A DNA stretch of 64,000 bases from Mytilinidion resinicola (Eukaryota > Ascomycota > Dothideomycetes > Mytilinidiales > Mytilinidiaceae), in NCBI RefSeq assembly GCF_010093595.1, contig NW_022985449.1:307410-371409 (forward strand), read 5' to 3'. The notes beneath the pieces are model-generated. The model had not been told where the DNA came from. It worked only from the letters and a program-made list of their open reading frames with translations, and searched no databases. The number at the start of each line of letters is the position of its first letter. The first letter of the stretch is position 1. Shown piece after piece: positions 22,815 through 34,265 of the stretch. The position numbers and the translations under genes are program-made.

Positions 22815-24332
22815 GGTTGATCTCAGATCGGATTTCTACAGAGTAGGATTGAGTGAGATGGTAGCAAGGGGAAGGGATGTCGATGGCAAGTCTTTGGAGG
22901 CTGACAAATCGGAGCCAACCACTATTCTACAGTTAGGGCTCACATTGAGTCCTTCGCGTGTCCTCTACGAACACTTGCACCCTTTCTCAATTGTTTACTG
23001 CAGTCCTAATCTGAGATGCAGGAATATTATCTTTCCAGAAAATGCCGATATTTTGCATTCGAGAGACCAGGCTGACTTGAAGAGCCTCCGGCCAAAGGCT
23101 TGATTGGGATTTTGGGCGTGGCACTCTAGAGAAATGACTGCAACGTCAGTCAAGAAGTTCAATCTGACAAGCTTACCCAAGTCTAGGAACAAACGTCATT
23201 GATTGAGCAAGGCACAGCCTCACCGGGTGATATCACGTGCAGTTCACGTGATATACGAAGACCTCCTCAGATCTCCGATATAAAAGCTTCGTCACTTTGC
23301 TTAGATTCAATCAGAAAGAGCTTGAGTTCGGGCGTGCTGTCACCAAAAAGCGCACGCTGAAATTCATCATGGTTGGGCATGCGTTAGCGGCATTGCGGAT
23401 GAAGCAAAACAAGTGTGCTAGAGAGTTTCATAGCTAGAGGTGGTGCGGTCTGTGGAGGACTATCCTCAAATACCAATAATCTCCAACATCATTAACATAC
23501 GAATGTAGTCCAATGCTAAATGAGAAGCTCCCTTCTATGATCAGACTCAATCGATACGCATCGTCACTACGCCGAAACGATAGAGAGCACGGAGCTCGCT
23601 TCTTCCCCATTCATCCTTCAGACTGATCCCTTCGAAAACAACGCTTCCCCTCCATATGAGGATGGAGGAGTGATTTTCGACACCCCCACCACATCGCTAT
23701 CCGGTTCACACCTCTCCCAGACACCATGGCAGACTATTGTGAGAGCCTCCATGTATTCAAGGACAAAGGAAGCCGGGCACTCGCCGTCCGCTATGCCCTT
23801 TTCATCAACGCCGACCCAATATTGATTGCGGCCTTCATCTTTGCCTTCAACCGAGCGAAGATAGCCATCTGTCCGCCACTCATATGCGCAGAATCTGCAC
23901 GTTTTGACACCGCACCACAGTCCGCGCGGACAACTGAGTGGACGGCTGCACGTGTTGATATTCGGACCCACAGGACGTTACCGCTCATAGAGAATTTCAA
24001 TCGCGTGTTTGAACCACGGTATCTCCGACGCTTCATGTTGTTGTCGTCTTTTTGGTGTTTCGACACACGCCTCCGGACATGGAGACGGCAAAGATGCACT
24101 TTAAACCCCAGCCCCGCCCACCTCCGTCTCCAAAAACTCTTTTCCGCGCTCAAGACGAAGAATTTATACGGCAGGGAGGGCCGGAGAAAAGGTGCTTACT
24201 AACCCCTCGCCCGTGACCCAACACCCCCCCCTCCTCCCCATCTGCATCACTCTCAAAGATCCCGAACTCAATAAAAAAAAATATTTCCATTAAAAATTCT
24301 GAGTATATAGCTCTACCACCCCCCCCCCCCTC
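22815..24332. other. Intergenic region with a palindromic CACGTG site and a possible plus-strand gene
   Basis: Besides the palindrome at 23230-23254 there is a TATA-like ATATAAAAG at about 23277-23285. Downstream is an ATG at 23369 with a short frame. A protein-like open stretch without its own ATG lies at about 23547-23820, reading ENNASPPYEDGGVIFDTPTT. They could be exons of an unrecognised plus-strand gene, but I could not join them convincingly. A run of twelve C lies at 24319-24330. Confidence 0.3.
23230..23254. promoter_or_regulatory. Inverted repeat carrying two CACGTG E-boxes, with nearby TATA motif
   Basis: ATATCACGTG, a 5-base spacer, then CACGTGATAT form perfect 10-bp arms. CACGTG is the core site of fungal bHLH regulators (Cbf1-, SREBP- and INO-type). 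About 20 bases further, the plus strand has ATATAAAAG, so the site could serve a plus-strand transcript. It also lies about 415 bases upstream of the RidA-family start on the other strand. Regulatory function is inferred only. Confidence 0.4.
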
Positions 24333-27221
24333 CTACCGCACAACCCCCATCACCAAAACAACAAACACCTCCACCACAACCCCCAATCCCGGCGCTCTCA
24401 CTCCCCCCGCCGCAAGTCCCGAACTCGTACTGGCCGGCGCCGCAGACGTTCCGCTTCCCAGAAATCCGCCTGGTAACGTCTGTCCCGCGCTGCTCTCGCT
24501 CCCAGTGATGGCTATCGTTGAATTGATCAGGACGCTTGTTGCGCTTGAGGCATGGGTGGGGGTGAGCGGGACCAGGGCGATGGTGCCGGAGGTGCGGATG
24601 GCGGTGTAGATTTGGGACCCGAGGGTGTAGAGGCCGGCTGTTGCTGTGGCGGGGAGGATGACGGTGGAGCCGTCGAGTACGGTGGTCAGAGGGCCAGGAA
24701 TCGGAGCGGGGAGCACGACGGTGGAGCCATCGATTATGGTGGTGAAGGGGCTGGAGGGTGGGAGGACGACTGTTGAGCCACCGATCACAGTTGTCAAGGG
24801 CCCGGAAGCTGGAAGGACGACGGTTGAGCCGTCTATTACAGTTGTGAGAGGTCCGGAGGGTGGGAGGACGACTGTCGAGCCACCGACCACAGTCGTCAAG
24901 GGCCCGGAAGCTGGAAAGACGACGGTTGAGCCGTCTATTACGGTTGTCAGGGGGCCGGAGGGCGGAAGGACGACTGTCGAGCCGTCTATTACGGTTGTAA
25001 GAGGTCCGGAGGGTGGGAGGACGACTGTTGAGCCGCCTATCACGGTGGTCAAAGGTCCACTGGCTGGAAGGACGACCGTCGAGCCACCAACCACCGTCGT
25101 AAGCCCTCCAGGCGCCGAAAGCACAACGGTTTGTCCCCCGATCACAGTTGTCAAAGGACCGCCTGCTGGAATCACTGCCGTCGATCCGTCGATCACAGTC
25201 GTCAAAGGCCCAGGCGCAGGAATCACCGCCGTCGATCCATCGATCACAGTCGTCAAAGGCCCGCCTGCTGGAAGTACGACCGTCGAGCCATCAACGACAG
25301 TCGTCAAAGGCCCAGGCGCCGAGAGTACAACCGTCGACCCGGCCACCACAGTGGTCAAAGGCGCATCAGGAGCAATTACCACCGTCTGCCCCCCAACGAC
25401 CGTGGTCACGCTCCCTCCTCCCACCCCTGAAGCCACAGCCGTACTCCCATCCACCACAATCCCCCCGGAACTCGCCACACTAACCACGTGTCCTGAGATC
25501 GTAGCTAAGGGGTCGCCAGGCTTGAGCGTCAGAGAACCTAACACGACCTCAGTGGCAGAAGGCGGGTCTGCGGCTGTGACAACTGTATTTCCAAGAGTCA
25601 CCACGACAGCGGGGGCGGGAGTTGAATTAGAGGCTGCAGTAGAGCCGATGTTGTGGCAGGAGCTGCCACCACCGAAGGCGAGACAGATGAGTTTGCCGAT
25701 GTTGGCGGTTGAGGAAGAAGGTACTGGCGCCGGGGTTGCGGGATCGTTAGGAATAGGGGTACTCGTTGGGTTGACGGGAATGACGGGGTTGCTTGGATCA
25801 CTCGGATCGGTGGGGTCCAGTACGATGGCTGTCGATGTCGCGATACCCACCACCGTTGTAGGAGAAGGAGGGGGCACAGGCTGTCCCTGTGTCTGGCTCT
25901 GAGGTTCCCCCGGATCTCCCACACTCTGGCTCTGCTGCGGCGCCCCTGGATCTGCAGTACTCTGAACTGGCACTGGCACTGGCTCTGCCGTCTTCGTAAC
26001 CACCGGCACACTCGCCGCCTGACTCGGACTCGGCTCCTGCGTCTGCGCAGGCGCCGGCGCCGTCACCTCCACCACCGACGAACTACTCGGTCCAAACCCA
26101 TTCACCCCGTGCACCGCCACGGGGGGGTCGAAGATCCCAAAATGCGCCGCCGTGCACCCCGCCCACTCGCTCCGTAACCCCGTCACACTCGGCGGCATCA
26201 GGATAAACGGATGGTACCACTCCTCGTAAATCGTCTCGTTGCACCACGTCGGGAAGTTGAAGCACTCGCCCATGTTCGTGTACGCGTCGCGGCTCACATG
26301 GCCCGGCGCCAGGTCGGCGAAGTTGAAGCTGGCCTCGACGACGCCGTGCTGCGCGCGCCCGCTGGAGAGCGCGCCGGGCGGAATGGTGAGCACGGTGCCG
26401 GGGTAGGTGCGGGTGGTGCAGTAGTCGTAGGAGAAGATGGTGTCGACGAAGATGTAGGCGGTCGGGGAGGTCAGGGTGGCGCCCGAGAGGACGGCGGTGA
26501 CGAGGCCGGTTACATTAGATGTCAAAGTTACGCCGGGGGCGTTGCAGTCTGAGGCGTTGGAGGAGGGCGGTTGGGTGGTGGTCACGGGCCAGTAGGCGAG
26601 GTGGGCGTTGCGGCCGAAGATCTGGCAGGGCCCGCAGATGCTGGTGGGGGATGAACAGGCTGGGGGCGTGGGGGAAACCATGCCGGATCCATTATATACA
26701 GTGACGGAGCGGAGGTAGGCGTCTTGGGCGTAGCTCCTCTGCGAGAGTCCGTAGTCTTCCCATAGCGTTGAGCATGAAGAAGGGTCCAAGGAACAACTCG
26801 GCGGCGGGGTAGTGAACGTCGGCCAGATGGTGGTCGTGTTTGGAGCTGTCGTCTCCCAAGTCGTGTTGGTAAAGAATGATGGGGTTCCGTGGGCCCGCGG
26901 TTCACCGTCACAGAGCGTGGTGTAGATTTCGCCTGTTTGGATCGTAGCCCAGGAGGTGCGTTCGCTAGAGAAGGCGGCGTCGTGGACGACGGATGTCGCG
27001 TGTAAGGTCATGTAGCTGTCGCTGGAGGACTGGTAGTCGAGCCATGATTCGTAGCAATTTGACGCATTTGACGCACTTGACGTCGTGGTGGCTAGACTTG
27101 CAGCGAGCACTGAAGTTGAAGCATTGAACCCGGCGGATGGAACGGCGGCTGTGGAGCCTATCAATATGCAAAAGGAGAGAATGTGAAACCATGATTGCAC
27201 ATGGCGATGCGAGCCCGACAT
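24333..27221 (-). CDS. Secreted GPI-type surface protein with fifteen 17-residue tandem repeats
   Basis: Intronless 962-residue protein. The N-terminus has a signal peptide (FHILSFCILIGSTAAVPSAG). The first 400 or so residues are Cys-, Ser- and Thr-rich with many NxS/T sites (for example CYESWLDYQSSSDSYMTLHA). A Pro/Ser/Gln linker follows. Residues of about 600-858 hold 15 imperfect copies of a 17-residue unit, consensus GPLTTVIDGSTVVLPPS, that is 51 bp at DNA level. The end is a Ser/Gly stretch and a hydrophobic tail (GLGVVVEVFVVLVMGVV) suited to GPI attachment. This layout is that of a cell-wall protein or adhesin, and the repeat fold is probably a beta-structured stalk. Specific binding function is unknown. 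The stop codon lies next to a poly-C run. Copy number of the repeat may vary between strains. Confidence 0.85.
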   Translation of the reverse strand: MSGSHRHVQSWFHILSFCILIGSTAAVPSAGFNASTSVLAASLATTTSSASNASNCYESWLDYQSSSDSYMTLHATSVVHDAAFSSERTSWATIQTGEIYTTLCDGEPRAHGTPSFFTNTTWETTAPNTTTIWPTFTTPPPSCSLDPSSCSTLWEDYGLSQRSYAQDAYLRSVTVYNGSGMVSPTPPACSSPTSICGPCQIFGRNAHLAYWPVTTTQPPSSNASDCNAPGVTLTSNVTGLVTAVLSGATLTSPTAYIFVDTIFSYDYCTTRTYPGTVLTIPPGALSSGRAQHGVVEASFNFADLAPGHVSRDAYTNMGECFNFPTWCNETIYEEWYHPFILMPPSVTGLRSEWAGCTAAHFGIFDPPVAVHGVNGFGPSSSSVVEVTAPAPAQTQEPSPSQAASVPVVTKTAEPVPVPVQSTADPGAPQQSQSVGDPGEPQSQTQGQPVPPPSPTTVVGIATSTAIVLDPTDPSDPSNPVIPVNPTSTPIPNDPATPAPVPSSSTANIGKLICLAFGGGSSCHNIGSTAASNSTPAPAVVVTLGNTVVTAADPPSATEVVLGSLTLKPGDPLATISGHVVSVASSGGIVVDGSTAVASGVGGGSVTTVVGGQTVVIAPDAPLTTVVAGSTVVLSAPGPLTTVVDGSTVVLPAGGPLTTVIDGSTAVIPAPGPLTTVIDGSTAVIPAGGPLTTVIGGQTVVLSAPGGLTTVVGGSTVVLPASGPLTTVIGGSTVVLPPSGPLTTVIDGSTVVLPPSGPLTTVIDGSTVVFPASGPLTTVVGGSTVVLPPSGPLTTVIDGSTVVLPASGPLTTVIGGSTVVLPPSSPFTTIIDGSTVVLPAPIPGPLTTVLDGSTVILPATATAGLYTLGSQIYTAIRTSGTIALVPLTPTHASSATSVLINSTIAITGSESSAGQTLPGGFLGSGTSAAPASTSSGLAAGGVRAPGLGVVVEVFVVLVMGVVR
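24643..25420 (-). repeat. 51-bp coding tandem repeat, about 15 units
   Basis: In-frame repeat encoding the 17-residue GPLTTV(I/V)xGSTVVLPxx unit of the surface protein. Copies differ at third positions and at a few residues (IDG/VGG/VAG, LPPS/LPAS/IPAP), so the array is old but still periodic. The complementary strand is also open through the array, which explains a long antisense frame there. Confidence 0.85.
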
Positions 27222-28533
27222 TATGGGATGTAAAGAAAGGACGTCCTATTCAAAGGACAATTGGGAATCCAAAATACAATGAAGGGAAAAGAGAATCCTT
27301 TCGGGGCGATGTACCCATTTAGCCCAAAACCCTCGACGACTCCCTAGCGGGCATGGGAGATTTAACACCAGGATTCCCATCCATTGAAAGATAATCCAGG
27401 TACGGGGGGCCACGGAGGGTCCTTTCAAGTGGCGTACGTATGGGTTTCCGCCCCAAGGTACTCTAAAAACAGGCGCCTTTTGGCAAAACCGCTTACTGAA
27501 ACCCCTGCGGAAGATCCTAGCATATGCTCATTAGGGCCCGACGTGCGACATGAGCTGCTAGCCACCATGTTGGCTAGAATCAAGGACGAGAACTCGTGTT
27601 GGTAGAAGAACTTCTTATTTACTTGGTCTGTGGATAGCCAACACGAGTCTAAGGAATTTTCTGTGAGGCGGGCTGTAGAGTATTTAGTCGTAATTGGCGA
27701 CGCTGTCTACAGTTAGCTTGCAAAGACGTCTAATATGCAAGAAAAGCCAAATAGACAATTTCCCCTGTACTTCTCCAGACGTACAAGGGAACAATTAAGA
27801 GAAGATTAAGGGGGCGCCACGTCAGAGCGAGCAAATGAGAAGGAACCGGATTACTAATTAGCGAAGTCACCAATCACGTGAGTAGTACTCGCTTACTACG
27901 CTAGCGCAGTTCAAGATTTGACTTCGAAGACTCATACTTGATTCGCTCTATCTGCTCTCCAGGTAGCTCCAAAAGCACAAATGCAGATGCTCGCCTCATC
28001 CGCTACAGGGTTACAGTACAGCGCACTCGCTCTCACAAACGAAAACCGCGCAATGCTCAGCTCAGGGATATCAACCATCCAGCGGAAAGACGTAGGCAAA
28101 GAGAGGGACAAAGTATAGAAGACACACACACATGCAAGAAATCCGACACCCATGGTTACCGAGCGCCTTGCTTGCAATGTCCAGAGAAAAAGAAAGAAAA
28201 TGCAGCTTCCAGCGTGTGTGACGTGGAAAAAAGGTATCTTAGATTCGACTTCCGCACAAAATGCAGGAGGGATGTTTCCATGCAAAAAAACAGTCTTCGT
28301 TTGAAAACTCGAAGACGAGATATGCTAGGGAAGAGGATTGCCTGTTCCTCTTCTTACCCAGCAGCCAGCGGCGCTACGGCGTGTAATCCCTGCGGCCGTT
28401 CAGATACAATACAACGCAATGCAACACGTGCTCGTTCGTTCCCATTCCAGAATTACCATTCATCCCCTCACACTTGACACGTCTTCTGCCTACCACATGC
28501 GCATGTTACAACCCTCAAAGACTTTCTTTCTCA
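27222..28533. other. Intergenic, nothing recognised
   Basis: Upstream flank of the surface protein and downstream flank of the MIT-domain gene. A CACGTGA motif lies near 27876. Frames on either strand are short and lack family features. Confidence 0.4.
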
Positions 28534-31500
28534 TCACACAAGCACCCACTCACTCCCCCTCTTGATAAACTTATCCAGCATCATCGTAACGTCCGTAAGC
28601 ACAAAGCGACAGATATAGAACCCGAAGAACTCCGCCGCATGGCGGGTGCTGAGTTCGAGTCCCACGTGGGTGGAGGAGGAATGCCGGAGGCCGGGATCTT
28701 CGACTTGGCGGGCGATTTGATCTTTCAAAAAGTCAGCGGAATTCCAGATAGACACGTTTTGTCAGTAGTTCAAACATACCCAGTATTTGCACTGCATCAA
28801 ACAGTTTCGCCAAGCTCTGCATATACCCCGCATTGGGCCCATCAAACACCACACTCGCAACATCCCTTTTCGCAAAGCGGATATTCGGCAGCGTCGTCAT
28901 CGGTAGTGTCGGCATCGTCAACGTCTCCTTCGGCACCTCGCCTCCAGCACCTTTACCAGTAGCCATGCTACTCAAGCCTACCGCCGAGCTCTTCGATCGC
29001 AGTTTACGCCATGACGAAAGATACGATTTGCTCTGCGCTACCGCGCTTTTCGGGACAGTTTCGTTAGAGTTGTGGCTGCCCTGCGCACCAGTCTGGCCAT
29101 CTCCACCCGCAGCGCCGTTGCCGACCATAGTCGCGTCCTTGAAAAGGGATGAGATGCCGTTGACGCCGACTTCGGTGCCGAGTTTCTTGGCGAGTTGGGT
29201 TTGCGCTTGGTCCATGACGCTTTCGAAGGTGTTCATTTCTTCGTAGACGGCGTCAGCGTCTAGGGTGTCGACTTCACCTAGGCGCTGCAAGGCGGCGGTT
29301 AGTAGGTCACAATTGGCCATTTTTTCATCGATGTTCTTAAGCTTGACGCCCTTGACGCGCCAAACATCACGGGGGATGAATAGCTTGGTGGAGATGTAGC
29401 CGCCGCGCGGATGAGCGATGGTCTGGTAGAAGCATCGCATAAGCCAGAATGGACGCAGGAGATACGAGTCCGGACATGGTTCTAGAGGAATGGGCGCGTT
29501 GACAGCCATGGTGTTGGGAGAACCTGGGCTGTATGGTGAGTGTATATCGCTCTCGAATAGGTGCATGCCCCCGGTAGGTAGCCCATCTGTCACGTTGAAT
29601 GTTGGCACGCTTGGTGTGGGTAAAGTCTGACCTCCGTTGCTTTGTTTTCGAGTGGTGAATGAGAAGGTGGTACTGAGAGGTGTGCCAACAGATACATCGG
29701 AACCATCGGGGCTGGACATAGACAGCGTGCGGGCTTTGAGGCTTAAGGAGGACTTGTTTTTCCTGATCCCAGCAGCTGGAGGCTTGTTGGCATACTTGGG
29801 AGAAGAGGGAATGAGGGTACTGTCATTCGATATTACTTGTGTTAATAGAGGGGTCGCTGGTGATACGGTAAATGAGTCCGCGGGACTGGGGATCGGCGGT
29901 ATTGGAGATGGTGCGGAGAGGCCCGAGGTTTGTGACACGGATGCTGGTAAACCGGGGACCTTAAAGGTAGTATCTGCCAGGGTCTGGCTGCCGTTCAAAG
30001 CAGCTCCAGCAGATTTGGGTATGGGGGGAATTTCTGGTCGAGATTCTTTATCGGAAGCCGCGAAGGGTTTTTCTGTCTGCGGAGGTGGAGATACTGATGG
30101 TAGTGACGTCTCAATCTTTAGCTGCTTCGCGTTTTGTCCGGATAGTCGTCGACTTCGGACGCTGGAAGCTGCATTTCCACTCATGCTAGGGGGCCTAGCA
30201 AATGACGCGTCGATAGCGGTTTGAGGTGTTTTAGATGATGACGAGTCTGAGATAGCAGGTAGTGCCCCGGTTGGAGGAGGTACGGGAGGGGGTAAGTGGC
30301 TGGGCGGCTTCACTGAGAATCTAGCTGGATAATTTACCTCCGCAACAGTGGAAAGTGACGTGCCGGCGGTCGTCCGGTTGGATGACATCGAGCTATTCCA
30401 AGTACCATTTGAGAAGCCGCTAGAGTCAGATTGTCGGGGTAGGGAGGACTTGGTTTGTAGGTCAAAGTCAAATCCGTCCAGCATGTACTCTTTGGTCATT
30501 TCGTCCAGCATGCGCTCCTCTTCCTCAGCCTCATCTCCCTGGAAGTTGAACTCGGCGCTTTCCCGCACGTGCGGTAATCCCTCGCTCCGAAGCTGTGTTT
30601 CCCGATACCGATATCTTGCTGCTGATATAGCCTCTTCCCTCTCCACTTCCTTAACACGCTCTTTTGCTAATTCGACGTTTCGAAGCCTTGTAGCAATATC
30701 CATCTGCAAGGGCTGCTCATCCTCGTCGTCCTCGTCCTCATACGGTTCAAGACCATCATCATAAGCAGCCTCTACAGCCGCATCCAACGCGGCGTCGAAC
30801 TCAGCCTCCGTAGCACCACTTCCAGTACGGATATGTTTCCGGCGTAATCCAGCGCCTGGAGATAGCGAATGCACGGAGGACGAACATGAAGACCCACCAG
30901 ACTCATCAATAGTATCAAGCCAGGACATGGATTCGCTGCTCGCGGCCCTAGTGTGATTCGGTGCGGGGTTGCGCTCCGGCTGTAGCAGGGTTTGTTGAAC
31001 GTTGGATTCATCGAGCACCTCTTTTTTAGCGGGAGGATTTGGGGAAGATGGCCTCCTGGGCCTCATGGGTGAAAGAGGCGGCGGCATATAACTTCGGTCC
31101 ATTGGAGATTCCAGCGCTGAGTTTCGATCGAAACTTTGACCTAGCTTCCCTGGAGGAGGTTGTAATAGAAATTTCGAAGAGGGTATTGTGCTTTCTACCT
31201 CGCGAATAGCAGAGGTGAACATGGACTCCCTCAATCCCGGCGTTTGCCGCAATGGTAGTTCCTGAGATTGAAGCTGCGGTCTTGGTTCCGGCTCAATGGC
31301 AACCGACTTGTCGTTTACTATTCTCGTCATGGTAGCCGTTTCAATCACGGCCGGCTCGACGTCATCATCTTCTGGACCGCTTAGTATTATAGACTGAGAT
31401 TCTCCACTCAGCGACTCGTTACTCATAGGCCGTGCGGGTAGCGATTTTCCAGCAGCGGATTGATATGCGGGGTCCAGGCGGCGGAGTTCCTCAATACGGT

Positions 31501-32720
31501 TCGTATATGTCACGCGCTGGACCACTGTTAGCACACCTCTGATTGGCCGATGGTGAAATCCTTACTATTGCATCCAGCTTCCGCCGGTCTTCCTCCCCTG
31601 AACTCCGTATCATAACCTGTTGCAACAACTTGCACGCATCCCCATACGCCTCCATGGCACCTTCGAAATTCTGGGCATTGTCGAGTAGTACTGCAGTGTT
31701 AGCCTTCTGCAGCGCCCTCGAAAGCATGGTCTTCTTGTCCTTCTCCCTCCGCTCCCGGTTGCGCGGAGGGGTGTTTGTGAATCCGTCGTCAAGCCTGCTG
31801 CTGGCGTCGCTCCGACTCCGCGTTCTTTGGTGAGAGTCGGCGTCCCTTGACCCAGCTCGCCTGTCCCGCGGCGCGGCTGATCCTGGTTTTACGTTTTCTC
31901 TTGAGGAGGCAGTAGTCGGCCTAGCAGTGGTGCTCGCCTTGTATCTTGCCTCGGACTCTAAAACACCCACAGGCGGAGATCCTAAAGACGCTGGAGCTGG
32001 TCTGCTCCTCGAGGGCGGTCTATTGCTGTTCTGAGGGGGGTTCCGGGGCTTTGTAGTAAAATAGTCGGTCGACGCGGCGGCGTTATATGTGCTGGGCGTG
32101 AACAGGCCCGAGGTCGAAGGGGTATTCGCAGCTGAGCTGCTCGCAGAGCTAGGGTCGTATACGGTCGAAGGTAGCAATGGCAGTGTTGATATCGGCGGAA
32201 GCGCAGTCACCGTGCGCGAGGGGTCGAAGGCCGGGGAGTGCGGGCGGGAGCGGCGATGCGGACTCGCAGCGGGAGAGCGGCGCGGGTTCGTGGCAGACTT
32301 TCGTGGAGGCGAGGAGTTGTGCGCCGAGGATCCATGGAGAGACGTAAAGGAGCGCGAGGGCGAGGCGCTGATGCTCAGGCGGCGCGCAAAGCTGGAGGCC
32401 TGGCGCGAGTCCTTGTCCTTGGCCGACGACTTGCTGCTGGCAGTGCTCTGCGACCAGCGGTTGAGGTTGCCAATTCCCTCGCGGATGGAGCCTATGCTGT
32501 CCTGGGCGACATGGGCGACGCTTTGGCGGCGGGTCGAGGGAGGCGGTGTAGGCTTCGCGGAGGGCGGCGGCGGGTCGTCCCTGAAACTGGCGGAGCGCTT
32601 GACGGTGACGACGGACGACGAGGAGAGGGAATTGGAGCGCGACTGCTGGCGGCGTTGCTGGTGGGCGGGCAGCAGATCGTGGGCTGGGTCGAGGGCGGTG
32701 AAATTGGCACTGGCGTACAT
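28534..32720 (-). CDS. Large MIT-domain protein, 1,359 aa
   Basis: Three exons (31566-32720, 28780-31516, 28534-28721) join in phase. The first 300 or so residues are Ser/Pro/Arg-rich and disordered. A MIT (microtubule interacting and trafficking) domain follows, spanning the first intron. It reads LSRALQKANTAVLLDNAQNF, EAYGDACKLLQQVM, then RVTYTNRIEELRRLDPAY. MIT domains bind ESCRT-III tails or membranes. A long acidic and Ser-rich middle contains the helical ATRLRNVELAKERVKEVERE region. The C-terminal 350 or so residues are globular and conserved-looking: LRPFWLMRCFYQTIAHPRGG, FIPRDVWRVKGVKLKNIDEK, and the final FGFYICRFVLTDVTMMLDKF. A role in vesicle trafficking or polarity is inferred from the MIT domain only. 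Intron lengths are 49 and 58 bp. Confidence 0.85.
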
Positions 32721-34265
32721 GGTGTCGTCTTCTGGCTAGCGGGCAGGTCGCTGGTGTCTCAGGGACGCCAAGCACGGCTGCAGACAGGACCCGACGTTCA
32801 TGCAATCTGGGCGGGCGGCATGGCGGCTCCGGCGCTGTTGGAGGACACAGGCGATTCGCGGGCGTGGGAGCGTGGGTGCGTGGTTTGGAGGGCTGCAGTG
32901 TATCCGTGGCTTTCGACGTGGTGGAGAGAAAGGTCGGCTCTCCCTGTCCCTGAGCGAACAGACGCCCGAGGGCCCGCCATGCCATGCAGGGGTGAAGGCC
33001 GGGAGGGGCCCGCGACGCAGACACCACGAACACGCAGAGGGAGCCCGACCAGACGCTGTCGCTGGCTGCACGCTGGAGCTATTCCTGCAGACGCTGCACC
33101 TCTGCATCAAACACTCTGCCAAACGCTCTGCCAAACACTCTCTCTACACGTCTGCAGTCTGCACGCTCCCCTGAGTCCCGCGGACCCTGAGTTGGGTGGC
33201 GTTTCGAGCCCGGGGGAGCACGAGAACGAGGCTGCCCGCTGCCACCTGCCCCGGCCCTCTCTCACCGCGCATCTCACACGGCCACGCTCGGCGCCGTTGG
33301 TGTGCGCAATCGCGGAGGCTGGTCGGGAGCAGCGCACAGGCTGCAGCGCGCGCCGATCTATCGCATATGAGATTGGCCGCCGCTGAGGCCGCAGCGACGC
33401 AATTGCCGGCCGCGAAGAGCGCAGAGGGAACGAAGCTCGCGAGAAAAACGCCGACCTGCAGTGCCAGCCTCGCCATGCCGCCCAGGAACAGCGCCCGCGT
33501 CGCGCTGCAGTGCGCGCTGCAGTGCGCGGTGCGATAACTACCAGGCGCTGCTCGTGCTGTCTCAGCTGCTGAGACTCGGCGTCGCGTTTTGTAGCACACA
33601 TCTCACGCGTTCCGCGCCCGTCCCGACAACACCACAGCAGTTAGAGCGCTGTCGATCTCGTGGGAGAGTGGGAGCCTCCAGGGTGTTGCGTGACAGGTCT
33701 GCTCAACGGCCGCTCTTGGACGCCCTTCACGGCGTGACAGTTCTTGCATCGCATCGGGATTTGGCAGGGCGTATTGGGCACTTCAGACGCCACCTACCCC
33801 ATGGGTGCGATCGCACTGCCTGATTCACCATGTGACAACTGATACATCACCTCGGGGTGCTTCACGGCGCATTGAAGGGCTTCTGACAGTGCCAGGCAGA
33901 TGTGCAAGGCCGTAGGTGGGTAAGTATGCATTACGTCAACCAGATAGGGCGGCCTCTTCTTTTCCATCTCCACCACCCACCACCTGCAGCACGCCTGGCC
34001 GCTCGCGCGTGTCTGCTTCCATCCACCTAGCCTCATCACATCCATATCTGTGTCGTGTTAGTGTCGCCCACCGGCGAATCAGGCCGTCCTGTTTCAACGC
34101 CAGAATCGAGACGTTTCACTGCAACCCTTCCTGTCAGCCGTCGTCACGCCGCGTGCAACTCGTGCCTCATCGTCCAAACCCCCGACCGACACCCTCGTCG
34201 CCGCAATTGACTCGCCCAGAACTCCATCGCAATGCTTCCAGGATACCGCTGGCTCCGCCGCGCAC
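32721..34265. other. GC-rich intergenic region
   Basis: Promoter side of the MIT-domain gene and 3' side of CSN3. Several long overlapping frames occur on both strands without domains. Short tandem units are present: CTCTGCCAAAC(A/G) three times near 33109-33140 and CTGCAGTGCGCG twice near 33509-33530. A fragment at about 33860-33910 resembles the end of the inverted-repeat elements described elsewhere (GAAGGGCTTCTGACAGTGCC). Confidence 0.4.

Noticed and set aside
24646..25902. 418-codon plus-strand frame opposite the surface-protein repeats
   Set aside because: It is the complement of the 51-bp array, lacks a signal peptide or domain, and the minus-strand protein has a complete secreted architecture.
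28640..28670. GAGTTCGAGTCCC motif resembling a tRNA T-arm
   Set aside because: It lies inside the last exon of the MIT-domain gene, and no cloverleaf or A-box could be paired with it.
32238..33386. 382-codon plus-strand frame and companions around the MIT-gene start
   Set aside because: Arg/Gly/Ala-rich, typical of GC-rich shadow frames. The minus strand encodes the MIT protein N-terminus here.
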